In this document: positions 35,614 through 44,019 of the stretch, piece after piece
How the letters are laid out: every line of letters begins with the position of its first letter
Position numbering within the stretch: the stretch's first letter is position 1
NCBI RefSeq assembly: GCF_001510655.1
Contig: NZ_LMVC01000002.1
Coordinates: 966,379-1,030,378 of the forward strand
Source: Fictibacillus sp. FJAT-27399
Lineage (GTDB): Bacteria > Bacillota > Bacilli > Bacillales > Fictibacillaceae
Length of the DNA: 64,000 nt
Direction: 5' to 3'
Program-made: the position numbers and the translations under genes
The notes under the pieces: generated by a model
The model's database searches: none
Told to the model about the DNA's origin: nothing
Seen by the model: only the letters and a program-made list of their open reading frames with translations

Positions 35614-36183
35614 ATGGAGAAGAAGAACTTAAGAAAAGAAATGAAAAACAAACTGCTGACTCTGGACTCAACGTTACATAAAACGAAAAGTAAAGATATT
35701 GCCAGGCAGTTATTCAACATGCCGTTATGGTCGAACGCGGAGCATATCGGGATTACGATTTCAAGGGGATTTGAAGTAGATACCCGGGAGATTATAAAAA
35801 AAGCATGGGTTGAAGGAAAAGAAGTAAGTGTTCCAAAGTGCAGTACTGATGGGGAGAGGGCGATGGATTTTTATAAGATCACCTCTTTTGAGGACCTGGA
35901 AAATGTATACATGGACCTTTATGAACCCATTCGTTCCAAAACTCAGCTTTCTTCTGCCGATAATATCGAGTTGATGATCGTACCTGGCTTGATCTTTAGT
36001 CCAGAAGGTTACCGCATCGGTTTTGGGGGCGGATTTTATGACAGGTACCTGGCATCCTATGACGGAAATACGGTTTCTTTGGCTTTCGACTTTCAGCTCT
36101 CACATTCGATACCTGTTGAACCGTTCGATATTCCTGTCCAATGGATTGTAACAGATCTAGGTGTTCATAAGGCGGAATTTTGA
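35614..36183 (+). CDS. yqgN: 5-formyltetrahydrofolate cyclo-ligase
   Basis: This is a 189-residue enzyme that converts 5-formyl-THF to methenyl-THF with ATP. The start is KKNLRKEMKNKL, with the basic ATP-binding residues at the N-terminus. The family motif PGLIFSPEGYRIGFGGGFYDRYL is near residue 128. The start at 35614 is set by AGAGGAGATG; a frame opening at 35584 has no site. The stop overlaps the next gene's ATG (TGATG). Confidence 0.93.
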   Translation: MEKKNLRKEMKNKLLTLDSTLHKTKSKDIARQLFNMPLWSNAEHIGITISRGFEVDTREIIKKAWVEGKEVSVPKCSTDGERAMDFYKITSFEDLENVYMDLYEPIRSKTQLSSADNIELMIVPGLIFSPEGYRIGFGGGFYDRYLASYDGNTVSLAFDFQLSHSIPVEPFDIPVQWIVTDLGVHKAEF

Positions 36184-36974
36184 TGGGATGGATCGTCTTT
36201 GGCATCATCCTGGGCTGCTTTGTTTTTGCGTCCTTTAAACTTAAAATGCTCACACTGAGCGGAGCATTTGCCAGCTGGGGAATGGGTATGGTTGTTTATG
36301 GGGCTTTTGGTTTCAACGGGCTGAGCGTGCTCCTTCTTTTCTTTATCAGCTCCTCACTTTTAAGTAAATGGGGAAAAGTGAAAAAGCAGCAGATGAGAAC
36401 GATCGTAAAAGAATCAAAAGGGAGAGATGCGGGACAGGTCTTTGCGAATGGAGGCGGCGCGTTTTTTGCAGGAGCAGGCTATTTAATGTTTCCGCATCCT
36501 TTTTGGCTGCTTCTCTTGCTCGGCAGTTTGGCAGAAGCCGCAGCTGATACTTGGGCTTCTGAAGTGGGAGTCCTCTCTAGAGCAAAACCATATCATATCC
36601 TCCGGAGACAAAGGGTAGAAAGAGGAATATCGGGCGCGGTGTCTCCCCTTGGGCTCACGGCAGCAGCACTGGGTTCTTTTGTGATCAGTGTGGCAGGGGC
36701 AATGCTGTTTTTTCATGGCCCCCGGGCCTTTATCGTCTTCTTGGCTGTGGGCATTGCCGGATTTTTTGGCAATGTTCTCGATACTCTGATCGGCGGGACA
36801 ATTCAGCTTTCCTACCGATGTAAGGTATGTGGAATTGAAGTGGAAGAGGCGGATCACTGCGGTGTAAAATGCAGCAAACTAAAAGGCTCGCCTGCAGTCA
36901 CAAACAATGCCGTGAATTTTGTTTCCAGTGCAGCTGCAGGGCTAGCAGCAGGGGTGCTTATCCTATGGTTATGA
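36183..36974 (+). CDS. DUF92 membrane protein
   Basis: This is a 263-residue integral membrane protein of the DUF92 family (TIGR00297 type), which is distantly related to plant phytyl-phosphate kinase VTE6. About six or seven helices are visible, plus conserved AEAAADTWASEVG and VSPLGLTAAALGS motifs and a short Cys-containing segment (CKVCGIEVEEADHC) between the last two helices. The ATG overlaps the yqgN stop and suggests coupling. A role in polyprenol or lipid phosphate metabolism is only an inference. Confidence 0.87.
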   Translation: MGWIVFGIILGCFVFASFKLKMLTLSGAFASWGMGMVVYGAFGFNGLSVLLLFFISSSLLSKWGKVKKQQMRTIVKESKGRDAGQVFANGGGAFFAGAGYLMFPHPFWLLLLLGSLAEAAADTWASEVGVLSRAKPYHILRRQRVERGISGAVSPLGLTAAALGSFVISVAGAMLFFHGPRAFIVFLAVGIAGFFGNVLDTLIGGTIQLSYRCKVCGIEVEEADHCGVKCSKLKGSPAVTNNAVNFVSSAAAGLAAGVLILWL

Positions 36975-37582
36975 AAATGAATTGTACGGGTGTAGTACTT
37001 GCCGGAGGAGAATCATCCCGTTTTCCCATTCATAAATCATTTGCTCATTATGATGGTGAATATTTTTATGAAAGGGCTGTCTCTTGTTTGAAACCTGTTG
37101 TATCCTCTGTTTATCTCGTTGCGCATCCATCCATCGCCCATAAACTGTCAGCTTCATCTGCAATGGTGATCCAGGACCTTCCATACCTGCAAGGACAAGG
37201 GCCGCTGGCGGGAATTCTTACGGCGATGAACATCAGAGAGGAAGCTGACTGGTACGCGGTCATCACGTGTGATATGCCTCTCATGAAAACTGAAATATAT
37301 GAGATCCTTTTAACCGCTGCGTTGAGTATTCCGGGAATTCAGGCAGTTGTGCCTGTGGTGGAAGAACGCCAGCAGCCGCTTGCCGCACTTTACCATAAGA
37401 GCTGCAAACCGGTCATATCCCAGCTTCTTACTGAAGGAAAGAGGAGCATGCATGGTTTGCTGCAATCTGTAAATACGAAGTACATCGATGAACTCTGCGG
37501 CGATTGGAATCCACATGATTTTATAAATATTAATACACAGGAAGATTACTCCCTTTATATTGAAAAAGGGCTAAGGGAATAA
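36971..37582 (+). CDS. mobA: Molybdenum cofactor guanylyltransferase MobA
   Basis: This is a protein of about 203 residues with the NTP-transferase fold. It carries the signature GVVLAGGESSRF..HKSF at the N-terminus and TCDMPLM near residue 100, which binds the metal and guanylyl group. It attaches GMP to molybdopterin. The ATG at 36971 overlaps the DUF92 stop codon (ATGA); ATGs at 36965 and 36977 are alternatives. moaA, another molybdenum cofactor gene, lies at about 52 kb. Confidence 0.85.
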   Translation: MKMNCTGVVLAGGESSRFPIHKSFAHYDGEYFYERAVSCLKPVVSSVYLVAHPSIAHKLSASSAMVIQDLPYLQGQGPLAGILTAMNIREEADWYAVITCDMPLMKTEIYEILLTAALSIPGIQAVVPVVEERQQPLAALYHKSCKPVISQLLTEGKRSMHGLLQSVNTKYIDELCGDWNPHDFININTQEDYSLYIEKGLRE

Positions 37583-37626
37583 TTTGCACAATCATGGCAA
37601 AAAGTAAGAGCAAGGAGGAATGCTCT

Positions 37627-37803
37627 GTGACTAGATTTATATTCAAGCTTGCCCTTGTTGTTGCCTTGATCCTGATAGGTTATCAGTACAGATATCGGCT
37701 GCTCAATGTCATACTGGGAGTGCCTTTGCTCCGAAGATTCGCGGTTGGCCGAATGATGTCGTTTCCGGGTTTGCGTGATAAATTTATGAAGGAAATGTTC
37801 TGA
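37627..37803 (+). CDS. Small single-helix membrane protein of unknown function
   Basis: This is a 58-residue protein with one transmembrane helix (FKLALVVALILIGYQY) followed by a basic, Arg-rich C-terminus (YRYRLLNVILGVPLLRRFAVGR). The GTG start at 37627 is preferred because AAGGAGG stands 7 nt upstream; the frame is open to 37594. It is not recognised as a named family. It lies between mobA and a terminator and could be cotranscribed with mobA. Confidence 0.65.
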   Translation: MTRFIFKLALVVALILIGYQYRYRLLNVILGVPLLRRFAVGRMMSFPGLRDKFMKEMF

Positions 37804-37828
37804 GGCGCTGTTCGCGCCTCTTCTTTTT
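37802..37828 (+). terminator. Terminator before a HAD hydrolase gene
   Basis: The stem GAGGCGC/GCGCCTC has a 5-nt loop and is followed by TTCTTTTT. The next ATG (37832) lies only 4 nt beyond. Confidence 0.85.
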
Positions 37829-37831
37829 GGT

Positions 37832-38575
37832 ATGAAAGCAAACGGAATCTTTTTTGATCTTGATAATACCCTTTTTGATTATGACCGTGCTTTTGGGCTT
37901 GCCGCTATGCAAAGCTTCTCAGAAATGTATGGGGAACGGATGATAGTAGGGTGCACCAAAGTGAATATTGAACTGGATTGGTTTAAAATTTTCAAAACAT
38001 ACTGCGACCATTTTTGGGCTGGCTATGAGTGCGGTGATCTTTCCCGTACCGCGTATCAGAACAAAAGATTTATAACTTCTTTGCAGGCATGCGGACTGCA
38101 AGCAGGATCCCATAGGGCTGCTGCTGTTTTTGAAGAACGTCTCAGAACATACATCCCATCGTATTGTAGGCTGTATGCAGGGGTCTCACAAATCTTACAG
38201 GAACTTTGTGATCGTAAAATGTTGATGGGCATCATTACCAATGGAGAGAAAACGGTTCAGAGAAATAAAATAGCAGCCTTAAACCTTACGAACTGGATAA
38301 AGCCTCAACATGTCTTTATATCTGACGAGATGAATGTACAAAAACCCAATCCCGCCATATTTGAAAAGATTCAAGAGAAAACGGATTGCAGCAATCCTCT
38401 TTATGTCGGTGATTCTTGGGACCAGGATATTTTTCCTGCCACCGTGTCCGGATGGAAAGCGGTCTGGCTCACTACAAGAAGGAGTGAGCCGAAAACACAA
38501 GGCAGTCATTTGGAATACAGAAGAGCTGCTTCGGTTTCTGAACTGAATCAGCTTCTTATCTCGTATATTGAATGA
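37832..38575 (+). CDS. HAD-family hydrolase (YjjG-like)
   Basis: This is a 247-residue HAD phosphatase with motif I DLDNTLFDY, motif II GIITNGE, motif III VQKPNPAIF and motif IV YVGDSWDQDIFPA. All four catalytic motifs are intact. YjjG-type members are nucleotidases or general small-phosphate phosphatases. No good ribosome binding site exists because a terminator directly precedes the ATG. The 3' end overlaps the convergent next gene by 20 nt, without a terminator between them. Confidence 0.87.
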   Translation: MKANGIFFDLDNTLFDYDRAFGLAAMQSFSEMYGERMIVGCTKVNIELDWFKIFKTYCDHFWAGYECGDLSRTAYQNKRFITSLQACGLQAGSHRAAAVFEERLRTYIPSYCRLYAGVSQILQELCDRKMLMGIITNGEKTVQRNKIAALNLTNWIKPQHVFISDEMNVQKPNPAIFEKIQEKTDCSNPLYVGDSWDQDIFPATVSGWKAVWLTTRRSEPKTQGSHLEYRRAASVSELNQLLISYIE

Positions 38576-39422
38576 GCTGGATATACTCTCCGTCCTTGAG
38601 CTTAAACAGAACCATCAAATGGGTCTTATCCTTGCTGAACAGGATAAGCGGCATGCTGCTGCCGATGGGGCCCACTTTGGATCCATTGCTTTTCTTGACA
38701 CCGAGAAAATAATTTTTATACAGTCCTTCCCACAGGTTGCCGATAATTTTATTCGTCTGGTCTTGTGTGAAACCAGGGAGCGGACTGTTTTGGTACTGGG
38801 GCAGATCGTTTAGTGCCACAGCATTGTAATTCGCGCCGTTCACATTGTAGAACTGTTTGGCCCCGCTCCAGGTCTGCTGAAGAAATGGATAGGTCTTAAC
38901 ATCCAATTTGGTTTTTACAGATCGCTCACTGCTGTTCTTTGGGTTTTGGAAAGAAGAGAAGGAGCTGCCTTTGTGATAGACATAAAGATTTTTTTTGCTC
39001 ATCGCCTGGGCGCTGCGATAGGTGTCTTCATTTCTATGAATTTCAGCATAGTGATAGCTGACACTCTGAGACAATTGATCGTTCCCTCCAGGCACTTTTT
39101 TAGACTGATTAAGTGTTCTGGTGTCTTGTTCCCATTTGTTCATCGTGCTTGTTAATACACCGTTCGCATACAGCATGGAAATATCTTGCCGAAGATAGGC
39201 AGGCTTGTTCGTTTCAGATGATACATCCCAATTGAGTGTATAATTTTCAGCAGTTGAGCCGCCCAAAGTTACATTCGTCGTTGCTTTTGTGAAGGTTACT
39301 TGGGTGTCTATGGGAAAGAAGATGATACTTTCTTTAACAGGTTCCCTGCCAAAATAATACATAAAAAAGAGTATTGCGAAAAAAACAGGCAGAACGACAC
39401 CAAGCCAATTTCTCATTTTCAT
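38556..39422 (-). CDS. Membrane-anchored extracellular protein of unknown function
   Basis: This is a 288-residue protein with an N-terminal signal anchor (WLGVVLPVFFAILFFMYYFG). A roughly 260-residue extracytoplasmic domain rich in Ser, Thr, Asn and Gln follows (ATTNVTLGGSTAENYTLNWD, YNVNGANYNAVALND). No family is recognised. The start at 39422 has GGGGTGG upstream; the frame is open to 39470. It has no partner gene. Its 3' end overlaps the HAD gene. Confidence 0.75.
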   Translation of the reverse strand: MKMRNWLGVVLPVFFAILFFMYYFGREPVKESIIFFPIDTQVTFTKATTNVTLGGSTAENYTLNWDVSSETNKPAYLRQDISMLYANGVLTSTMNKWEQDTRTLNQSKKVPGGNDQLSQSVSYHYAEIHRNEDTYRSAQAMSKKNLYVYHKGSSFSSFQNPKNSSERSVKTKLDVKTYPFLQQTWSGAKQFYNVNGANYNAVALNDLPQYQNSPLPGFTQDQTNKIIGNLWEGLYKNYFLGVKKSNGSKVGPIGSSMPLILFSKDKTHLMVLFKLKDGEYIQLIQYTR

Positions 39423-39559
39423 AGGAATTAACCACCCCGCTGGACAGACTGTTGTTCCATGTTTATGCATAGCCGGCTAAAGAAAGAAGAAGGAATTTAA
39501 TGAGAAGGAAAGAAATTCTTATAGTGAAAAACTAGACGATTATAGGAGAGAGGCACATC

Positions 39560-40600
39560 ATGATCAATGAACAAGAAATACTTCAGAATATTAGTGACTT
39601 AGTCAGTATTCCAAGCCCAGCGGGCTATACAGATCACGCGATTTCCTATGTGAGCGATTTCCTGAAAAAGGAAAACGTTCCTTATTACATTAACCATAAA
39701 GGGGGACTGATCGCGACAATTAAAGGAAAGGACGATTCGAAGCATCGTTTGCTGACGGCGCATGTGGATACGCTGGGTGCAATGGTGAAAGAGATAAAGG
39801 GCAGCGGACGCCTGAAGCTCACCATGATCGGAGGATTCCGCTGGAACGCAGTCGAAGGAGAATATTGCAAGATACATACAACTGACGGAAAAATTTATAC
39901 AGGGACCATCCTAATGCATCAGACGTCTGTCCATGTTTATAAAGATGCGGGAGACGCAAAAAGGGACGAAGTGAATATTGAAGTTCGGATCGACCAGCAG
40001 GTGAAAACAAAAGAGGAGACAGAAAAACTCGGTATCTCGGTAGGGGATTTCGTATCCTTTGAACCAAGGGTGGAAATTACAGAGAGCGGATTTATTAAAT
40101 CGAGGCATCTCGATGATAAAGCAAGCGTCGGTATATTGATGCATCTTATTAAAGTGATTAAAGATCAAAGGATTGAACTGCCTTATACTGTGAATTTCCT
40201 TATCTCAAACAATGAAGAGATCGGGTACGGCGGAAATTCCAATATTTCAGAAGAGACGGTTGAATATATCGCAGTCGACATGGGAGCGATCGGTGACGGG
40301 CAGGCGACCGATGAGTACACTGTGTCGATCTGTGCGAAAGATTCCAGCGGCCCTTATCATTACGGACTGCGCAAACATTTAGTCAAACTGGCTGAAGAGC
40401 ATAGTGTCGACTACCGTGTGGATATCTATCCTTTTTATGGCTCTGATGCATCGGCGGCCATTAAAGCAGGCTATGACATTAAGCACGGATTGGTAGGAGC
40501 AGGGATCGATGCTTCACATGCCTATGAACGCACTCACGTACAGTCCTTGCGGCATACGGCGACTTTGCTGCTTCATTACATGCAGTCTGAACTCGTCTGA
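39560..40600 (+). CDS. M42 family metallopeptidase
   Basis: This is a 346-residue aminopeptidase of the M42 (glutamyl aminopeptidase/FrvX/YsdC) family, which forms large cytosolic tetrahedral complexes. The metal ligands are in TAHVDTLGAMV (His/Asp), HLDDKAS, NNEEIGYGG (catalytic Glu pair), VDMGAIGDG and the C-terminal SHAYERTH (His). A TAGGAGAGAGG site precedes the ATG. It cleaves N-terminal residues from peptides; its specificity is not evident. Confidence 0.92.
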   Translation: MINEQEILQNISDLVSIPSPAGYTDHAISYVSDFLKKENVPYYINHKGGLIATIKGKDDSKHRLLTAHVDTLGAMVKEIKGSGRLKLTMIGGFRWNAVEGEYCKIHTTDGKIYTGTILMHQTSVHVYKDAGDAKRDEVNIEVRIDQQVKTKEETEKLGISVGDFVSFEPRVEITESGFIKSRHLDDKASVGILMHLIKVIKDQRIELPYTVNFLISNNEEIGYGGNSNISEETVEYIAVDMGAIGDGQATDEYTVSICAKDSSGPYHYGLRKHLVKLAEEHSVDYRVDIYPFYGSDASAAIKAGYDIKHGLVGAGIDASHAYERTHVQSLRHTATLLLHYMQSELV

Positions 40601-40632
40601 TGAGTTTGAAGATTTTTTCATAAGAAACAGAA

Positions 40633-40662
40633 AGAAACCGCTGTCTTTTCAGCGGTTTTTTT
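40633..40662 (+). terminator. Terminator after the M42 peptidase gene
   Basis: The stem AAACCGCTG/CAGCGGTTT with a 6-nt loop is followed by a T-run. Confidence 0.88.
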
Positions 40663-40696
40663 CTTCTGTCTCTGCTATAATAATCAGGGTGATAAA

Positions 40697-40888
40697 ATGA
40701 AAACGCTATATGATGTGCAGCAGCTCTTAAAGAGATTTGGAATCTTTATTTATACCGGACACCGGATGGCTGATCTTGAGCTGATGCAGGATGAACTAAG
40801 AACCCTGTACGATTCAGGTTTGATCGATCAACAGGAATTTAAGATGGCACTGCTGATTATTAAAGCTAACTATCAAAAATTCAGCTAA
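40697..40888 (+). CDS. yqgQ: DUF910 protein YqgQ
   Basis: This is a 63-residue helical protein of the YqgQ/DUF910 family, probably a small nucleic-acid or protein-binding three-helix fold with no assigned role. The conserved pattern TLYDVQQLLKRFGIFIYTG is present. It precedes glcK by 27 nt, as in B. subtilis, and is likely cotranscribed with it. Confidence 0.9.
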   Translation: MKTLYDVQQLLKRFGIFIYTGHRMADLELMQDELRTLYDSGLIDQQEFKMALLIIKANYQKFS

Positions 40889-40915
40889 TAAAATTGATAT
40901 AAAAGGGTGACAGCT

Positions 40916-41893
40916 ATGATTGAGAAATGGTATGTAGGCGTAGATCTTGGCGGAACAACAATTAAAATGGCATTTATCAGCGACTATGGTGATCTGATCA
41001 AGAAGTGGGAGATCCCAACGGATATCTCTGAAAAAGGAAAAAATATCACAACAGATATTGCGAAAAGCATCGACTCTGTTCTGGAGGAGCTTGGCGAAAA
41101 GAAATCCAGGCTCAATGGAATCGGCATGGGAGCTCCTGGATTTATAGATCTGTCCCGCGGATTTATCTACCATGCGGTCAACATCGGCTGGGTAAACTTC
41201 CCGCTGAAAGAACGTCTGGAAATGGAGACAGGGCTGCCTGTAGTCGTAGATAATGATGCCAATCTTGCAGCTGTCGGAGAAATGTGGAGGGGGGCCGGCG
41301 ATGGAGCCAAAGACCTCCTTTGTGTAACACTTGGTACGGGTGTTGGAGGCGGAATCGTCGCCAATGGGAAAATTCTTCACGGAACCAACGGAATGGCAGG
41401 AGAGATCGGGCACATTACAGCCATTCCTGAAGTTGGTGCACCATGCAACTGCGGCAAAACCGGGTGTATTGAAACCATAGCATCTGCTACAGGCATATGC
41501 CGCCTTGCTCGTGAAGGTTTGGAAAAATATCCGGATTCCATCCTTCATAAAGAACAGGAAAAAGAGGATGGAATCACGTCTAAGGATGTTTTTGACGCTG
41601 CTGATAAGAAGGATGAGCTGGCGCTGTATGTCTTGGAGCTCGTGGGATATCACCTCGGTTTTATGATCGCGAACCTTGGGAATGCGATCAATCCAGGGAA
41701 AATTGTTTTTGGCGGCGGAGTATCAAAAGCTGGAGATAAAATCCTTCAGCCTGTCAAACAAAACTTTGATAAGTTTGCACTTCCGCGTGTAAAAGAAGGA
41801 GCGGAATTTGCTATTGCTTCACTAGGAAACGATGCAGGTGTATACGGGGGAGCCTGGATGGCGAAAAAATTGCATGAGGAAACTATTTTATAA
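40916..41893 (+). CDS. glcK: Glucokinase (ROK family)
   Basis: This is a 325-residue ROK-family glucokinase that makes glucose 6-phosphate from glucose with ATP. The phosphate motif is VGVDLGGTTIKMA and the ATP site is VTLGTGVGGGI. The zinc-binding ROK motif is GEIGHITAIP..CNCGKTGCIE. The ATG at 40916 lies 8 nt after AAAAGGG; a GTG three codons upstream is in frame. In this organism it could also phosphorylate glucose released by the GH15 enzyme upstream in the window. Confidence 0.95.
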   Translation: MIEKWYVGVDLGGTTIKMAFISDYGDLIKKWEIPTDISEKGKNITTDIAKSIDSVLEELGEKKSRLNGIGMGAPGFIDLSRGFIYHAVNIGWVNFPLKERLEMETGLPVVVDNDANLAAVGEMWRGAGDGAKDLLCVTLGTGVGGGIVANGKILHGTNGMAGEIGHITAIPEVGAPCNCGKTGCIETIASATGICRLAREGLEKYPDSILHKEQEKEDGITSKDVFDAADKKDELALYVLELVGYHLGFMIANLGNAINPGKIVFGGGVSKAGDKILQPVKQNFDKFALPRVKEGAEFAIASLGNDAGVYGGAWMAKKLHEETIL

Positions 41894-41911
41894 ACGATCC
41901 ATAGTTTTTTA

Positions 41912-41940
41912 AAAGACCATGCCCAGCATGGTTTTTTCTT
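41912..41940 (+). terminator. glcK terminator
   Basis: The stem ACCATGC/GCATGGT with a 3-nt loop is followed by six T. Confidence 0.88.
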
Positions 41941-42007
41941 TTCATTCATGACTTAACTTCTGTATGAATACACTGAAAGGTAGAAGTTACATGATGAGGA
42001 GGAGCTT

Positions 42008-43198
42008 ATGAAAATAACGGTAAGAAAGGGAGATACGTTTTCTTATTACAGCCAATTATTTGGACTCCCCTTACAGCTGCTGCTGGATTCCAACTTGCAA
42101 ACGGATCCCGAATATTTGCTGCCCGGATCTTCGCTGCTCATTCCCGGCTATTTTCATCATGAGCATACGGTAAAAAAAGGAGACACATTCCATTCCCTCT
42201 CTAGGAGATACAATGTCTCTTTAGATGGCTTGTTTATATTGAATCAGGAAAATAATGCACAGCTTCTCAAAGAGGGAATGGTCGTGAATGTTCCGGAGCG
42301 AGCGGTACACCGTGTCGTTTCAGTCGGTGTGCCGTATGATTATAGTGTTCTGAAATACGATCTTCAGCGTTTATGCTCACTTTATCCCTTCATTCACTCT
42401 GACTGTTTTGGACAATCGGTATTAAAAAAAGACCTTGTTCAGCTGAAATGCGGAAGAGGGCGAAAGAAGGTGCACGTGAATGCCTCTTTTCATGCAAATG
42501 AATGGATAACGACCGGCATCTTGATGGTTTTTTTAAACGATTACTTGTTGGCGCTGACAAATAATACACCCATCCGGGGAATCAATATGCTGCCTTTGTA
42601 CGAATCAGCGACGCTGTCAGCCGTTCCAATGGTCGATCCTGATGGTGTCGATCTCGTCCTGCAGGGTCCGCCCGATATAGAGCCGTACCGCAGCCTGGTC
42701 AAAACCTTAAACAAGCAGCATCCCAATTTTAAAGACTGGAAGGCCAACATCAGGGGAGTGGATTTAAACAACCAGCTTCCGGCACGGTGGGAGATCGAAA
42801 AAGCTAGAAAGCCGGCAGAACCGGCTCCAAGAGATTATCCGGGAGATTATCCGCTTTCCGAGCCCGAAGCGAAGGCGATAGCCAATCTGACGGTCGACGA
42901 AAATTTTGACCGTGTTATCGCTCTTCACACCCAAGGGAAAGAATTTTATTGGGGCTTTGAGAAGGAAGAACCGGATGAAGCCGAAAAGATCGCCGAAGAA
43001 TTCGAACGTGTAAGCGGCTATAAAGCAGTCCGCTACGTAGACAGTTACGCGGGATACAAAGACTGGTTCATACAGGAGTTTCGCAAACCGGGTTTTACTA
43101 TCGAACTGGGGATCGGTGTAAATCCGCTTCCTCTTTCGCAATTCCAGGAAATTTATAAAGATACGCTTGGTATATTTCTGGCCAGTCTGTACATGTAA
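42008..43198 (+). CDS. yqgT: LysM-containing M14 carboxypeptidase (gamma-D-glutamyl-diamino acid endopeptidase type)
   Basis: This is a 396-residue zinc peptidase. Two LysM domains (residues about 2-48 and 53-98) bind peptidoglycan. The M14 catalytic domain has zinc ligands His162 and Glu165 (FHANEW) and His307 (ALHTQG), and the catalytic Glu366 (TIELG). Relatives cleave the gamma-D-Glu-diaminopimelate bond of wall peptides. No signal peptide is seen, as in endopeptidase I-like enzymes that act on recycled muropeptides or in the sporangium. GAGGAGC precedes the ATG. Confidence 0.92.
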   Translation: MKITVRKGDTFSYYSQLFGLPLQLLLDSNLQTDPEYLLPGSSLLIPGYFHHEHTVKKGDTFHSLSRRYNVSLDGLFILNQENNAQLLKEGMVVNVPERAVHRVVSVGVPYDYSVLKYDLQRLCSLYPFIHSDCFGQSVLKKDLVQLKCGRGRKKVHVNASFHANEWITTGILMVFLNDYLLALTNNTPIRGINMLPLYESATLSAVPMVDPDGVDLVLQGPPDIEPYRSLVKTLNKQHPNFKDWKANIRGVDLNNQLPARWEIEKARKPAEPAPRDYPGDYPLSEPEAKAIANLTVDENFDRVIALHTQGKEFYWGFEKEEPDEAEKIAEEFERVSGYKAVRYVDSYAGYKDWFIQEFRKPGFTIELGIGVNPLPLSQFQEIYKDTLGIFLASLYM

Positions 43199-43210
43199 AG
43201 AAGCGGAGAA

Positions 43211-43292
43211 ACCAGCAGCCATAAAAGAATTGCCCCCAATTGTGAGTCCAAACTAACGATTGGGGGCACTTCACTAGGTGCTGGTTTTTTCT
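43211..43292 (+). terminator. Nested two-stem terminator after yqgT
   Basis: The outer arms ACCAGCA (43211-43217) and TGCTGGT (43279-43285) enclose an inner 10-bp stem, TGCCCCCAAT (43231-43240) with ATTGGGGGCA (43259-43268). A T-run follows the outer arm. It is unusually long for an intrinsic terminator. Confidence 0.7.
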
Positions 43293-43352
43293 TATGGGTT
43301 AAATCATGGTACACTGTTAGTATTCTCGATTCTATTAACTCAGGAGGTTATT

Positions 43353-43661
43353 ATGGCTATTATAGACATTACGGTTATCCCGATCGGGACAGAATCCCCG
43401 AGTGTCAGTACATATGTTGCAGGAATACAGCGTGTTCTTGAAAAATATAATGATCAGATTAACTACGAACTGACTCCGATGAACACCATTGTAGAAGGGG
43501 AGCTGGATGTTTTATTAAACGTCATCAAAGAAATGCATGAAGCGCCCTTTCAGGAGGGCATACAGCGGGTGGCTACAAATATCCGCATTGATGATCGAAG
43601 AGACAAGAAATCTACGATGAAATCCAAACTGGAAAGCGTACGGAACAAAATGCAAGGGTAA
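43353..43661 (+). CDS. yqgV: MTH1187 family thiamine-binding protein YqgV
   Basis: This is a 102-residue protein of the thiamine-binding YkoF/MTH1187 (DUF77) family, with a ferredoxin-like fold that assembles as a dimer or tetramer. The characteristic stretch IDITVIPIGTESPSVSTYVA and the NYELTPMNTIVEGELD strand are present. The ATG at 43353 follows AGGAGG; longer frames would enter the preceding terminator. It may bind thiamine or its precursor. Confidence 0.9.
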   Translation: MAIIDITVIPIGTESPSVSTYVAGIQRVLEKYNDQINYELTPMNTIVEGELDVLLNVIKEMHEAPFQEGIQRVATNIRIDDRRDKKSTMKSKLESVRNKMQG

Positions 43662-43663
43662 AT

Positions 43664-43700
43664 AAAAAACCATCCGCGATACTTCGCGGATGGTTTCTTG
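43664..43700. terminator. Bidirectional terminator between yqgV and yqgW
   Basis: The perfect stem ACCATCCGCG/CGCGGATGGT has A- and T-rich flanks and serves the convergent genes. Confidence 0.88.
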
Positions 43701-43709
43701 CTGTTCGGT

Positions 43710-43892
43710 TTAGTGGCCTGTAGAGCCTCCGCCTGTGAACAAATCGATAAAGGTCATGATGGTAAACCAGCCAAATACTGCAAATGTAAGAAACGCAAAA
43801 CCAGAACCTAACATATTCTTAATTTTTAATGACCGCAGTAAACCTAGAGCAGCAAAAATTGTAACAATTGCGAAAATAATGGCTAAAGCCAT
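43710..43892 (-). CDS. yqgW: DUF2759 membrane protein YqgW
   Basis: This is a 60-residue protein of the DUF2759/YqgW family with two hydrophobic helices (residues 2-20 and 29-50) and a Gly-rich C-terminus ending GGSTGH. The function is unknown. It lies between yqgV and the yqgX region, as in B. subtilis. Confidence 0.85.
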   Translation of the reverse strand: MALAIIFAIVTIFAALGLLRSLKIKNMLGSGFAFLTFAVFGWFTIMTFIDLFTGGGSTGH

Positions 43893-44019
43893 ATCCTATG
43901 CCCCCCTTACTCTGGAGTAATCTACTTAAATACTGAATTCCCTATGTATAGCAAAAAATCCGGGTACTGCCTTGTACTATTTTACTTGTTTTGTTAACTT
44001 TTGTACAGTCTCCATTTTA

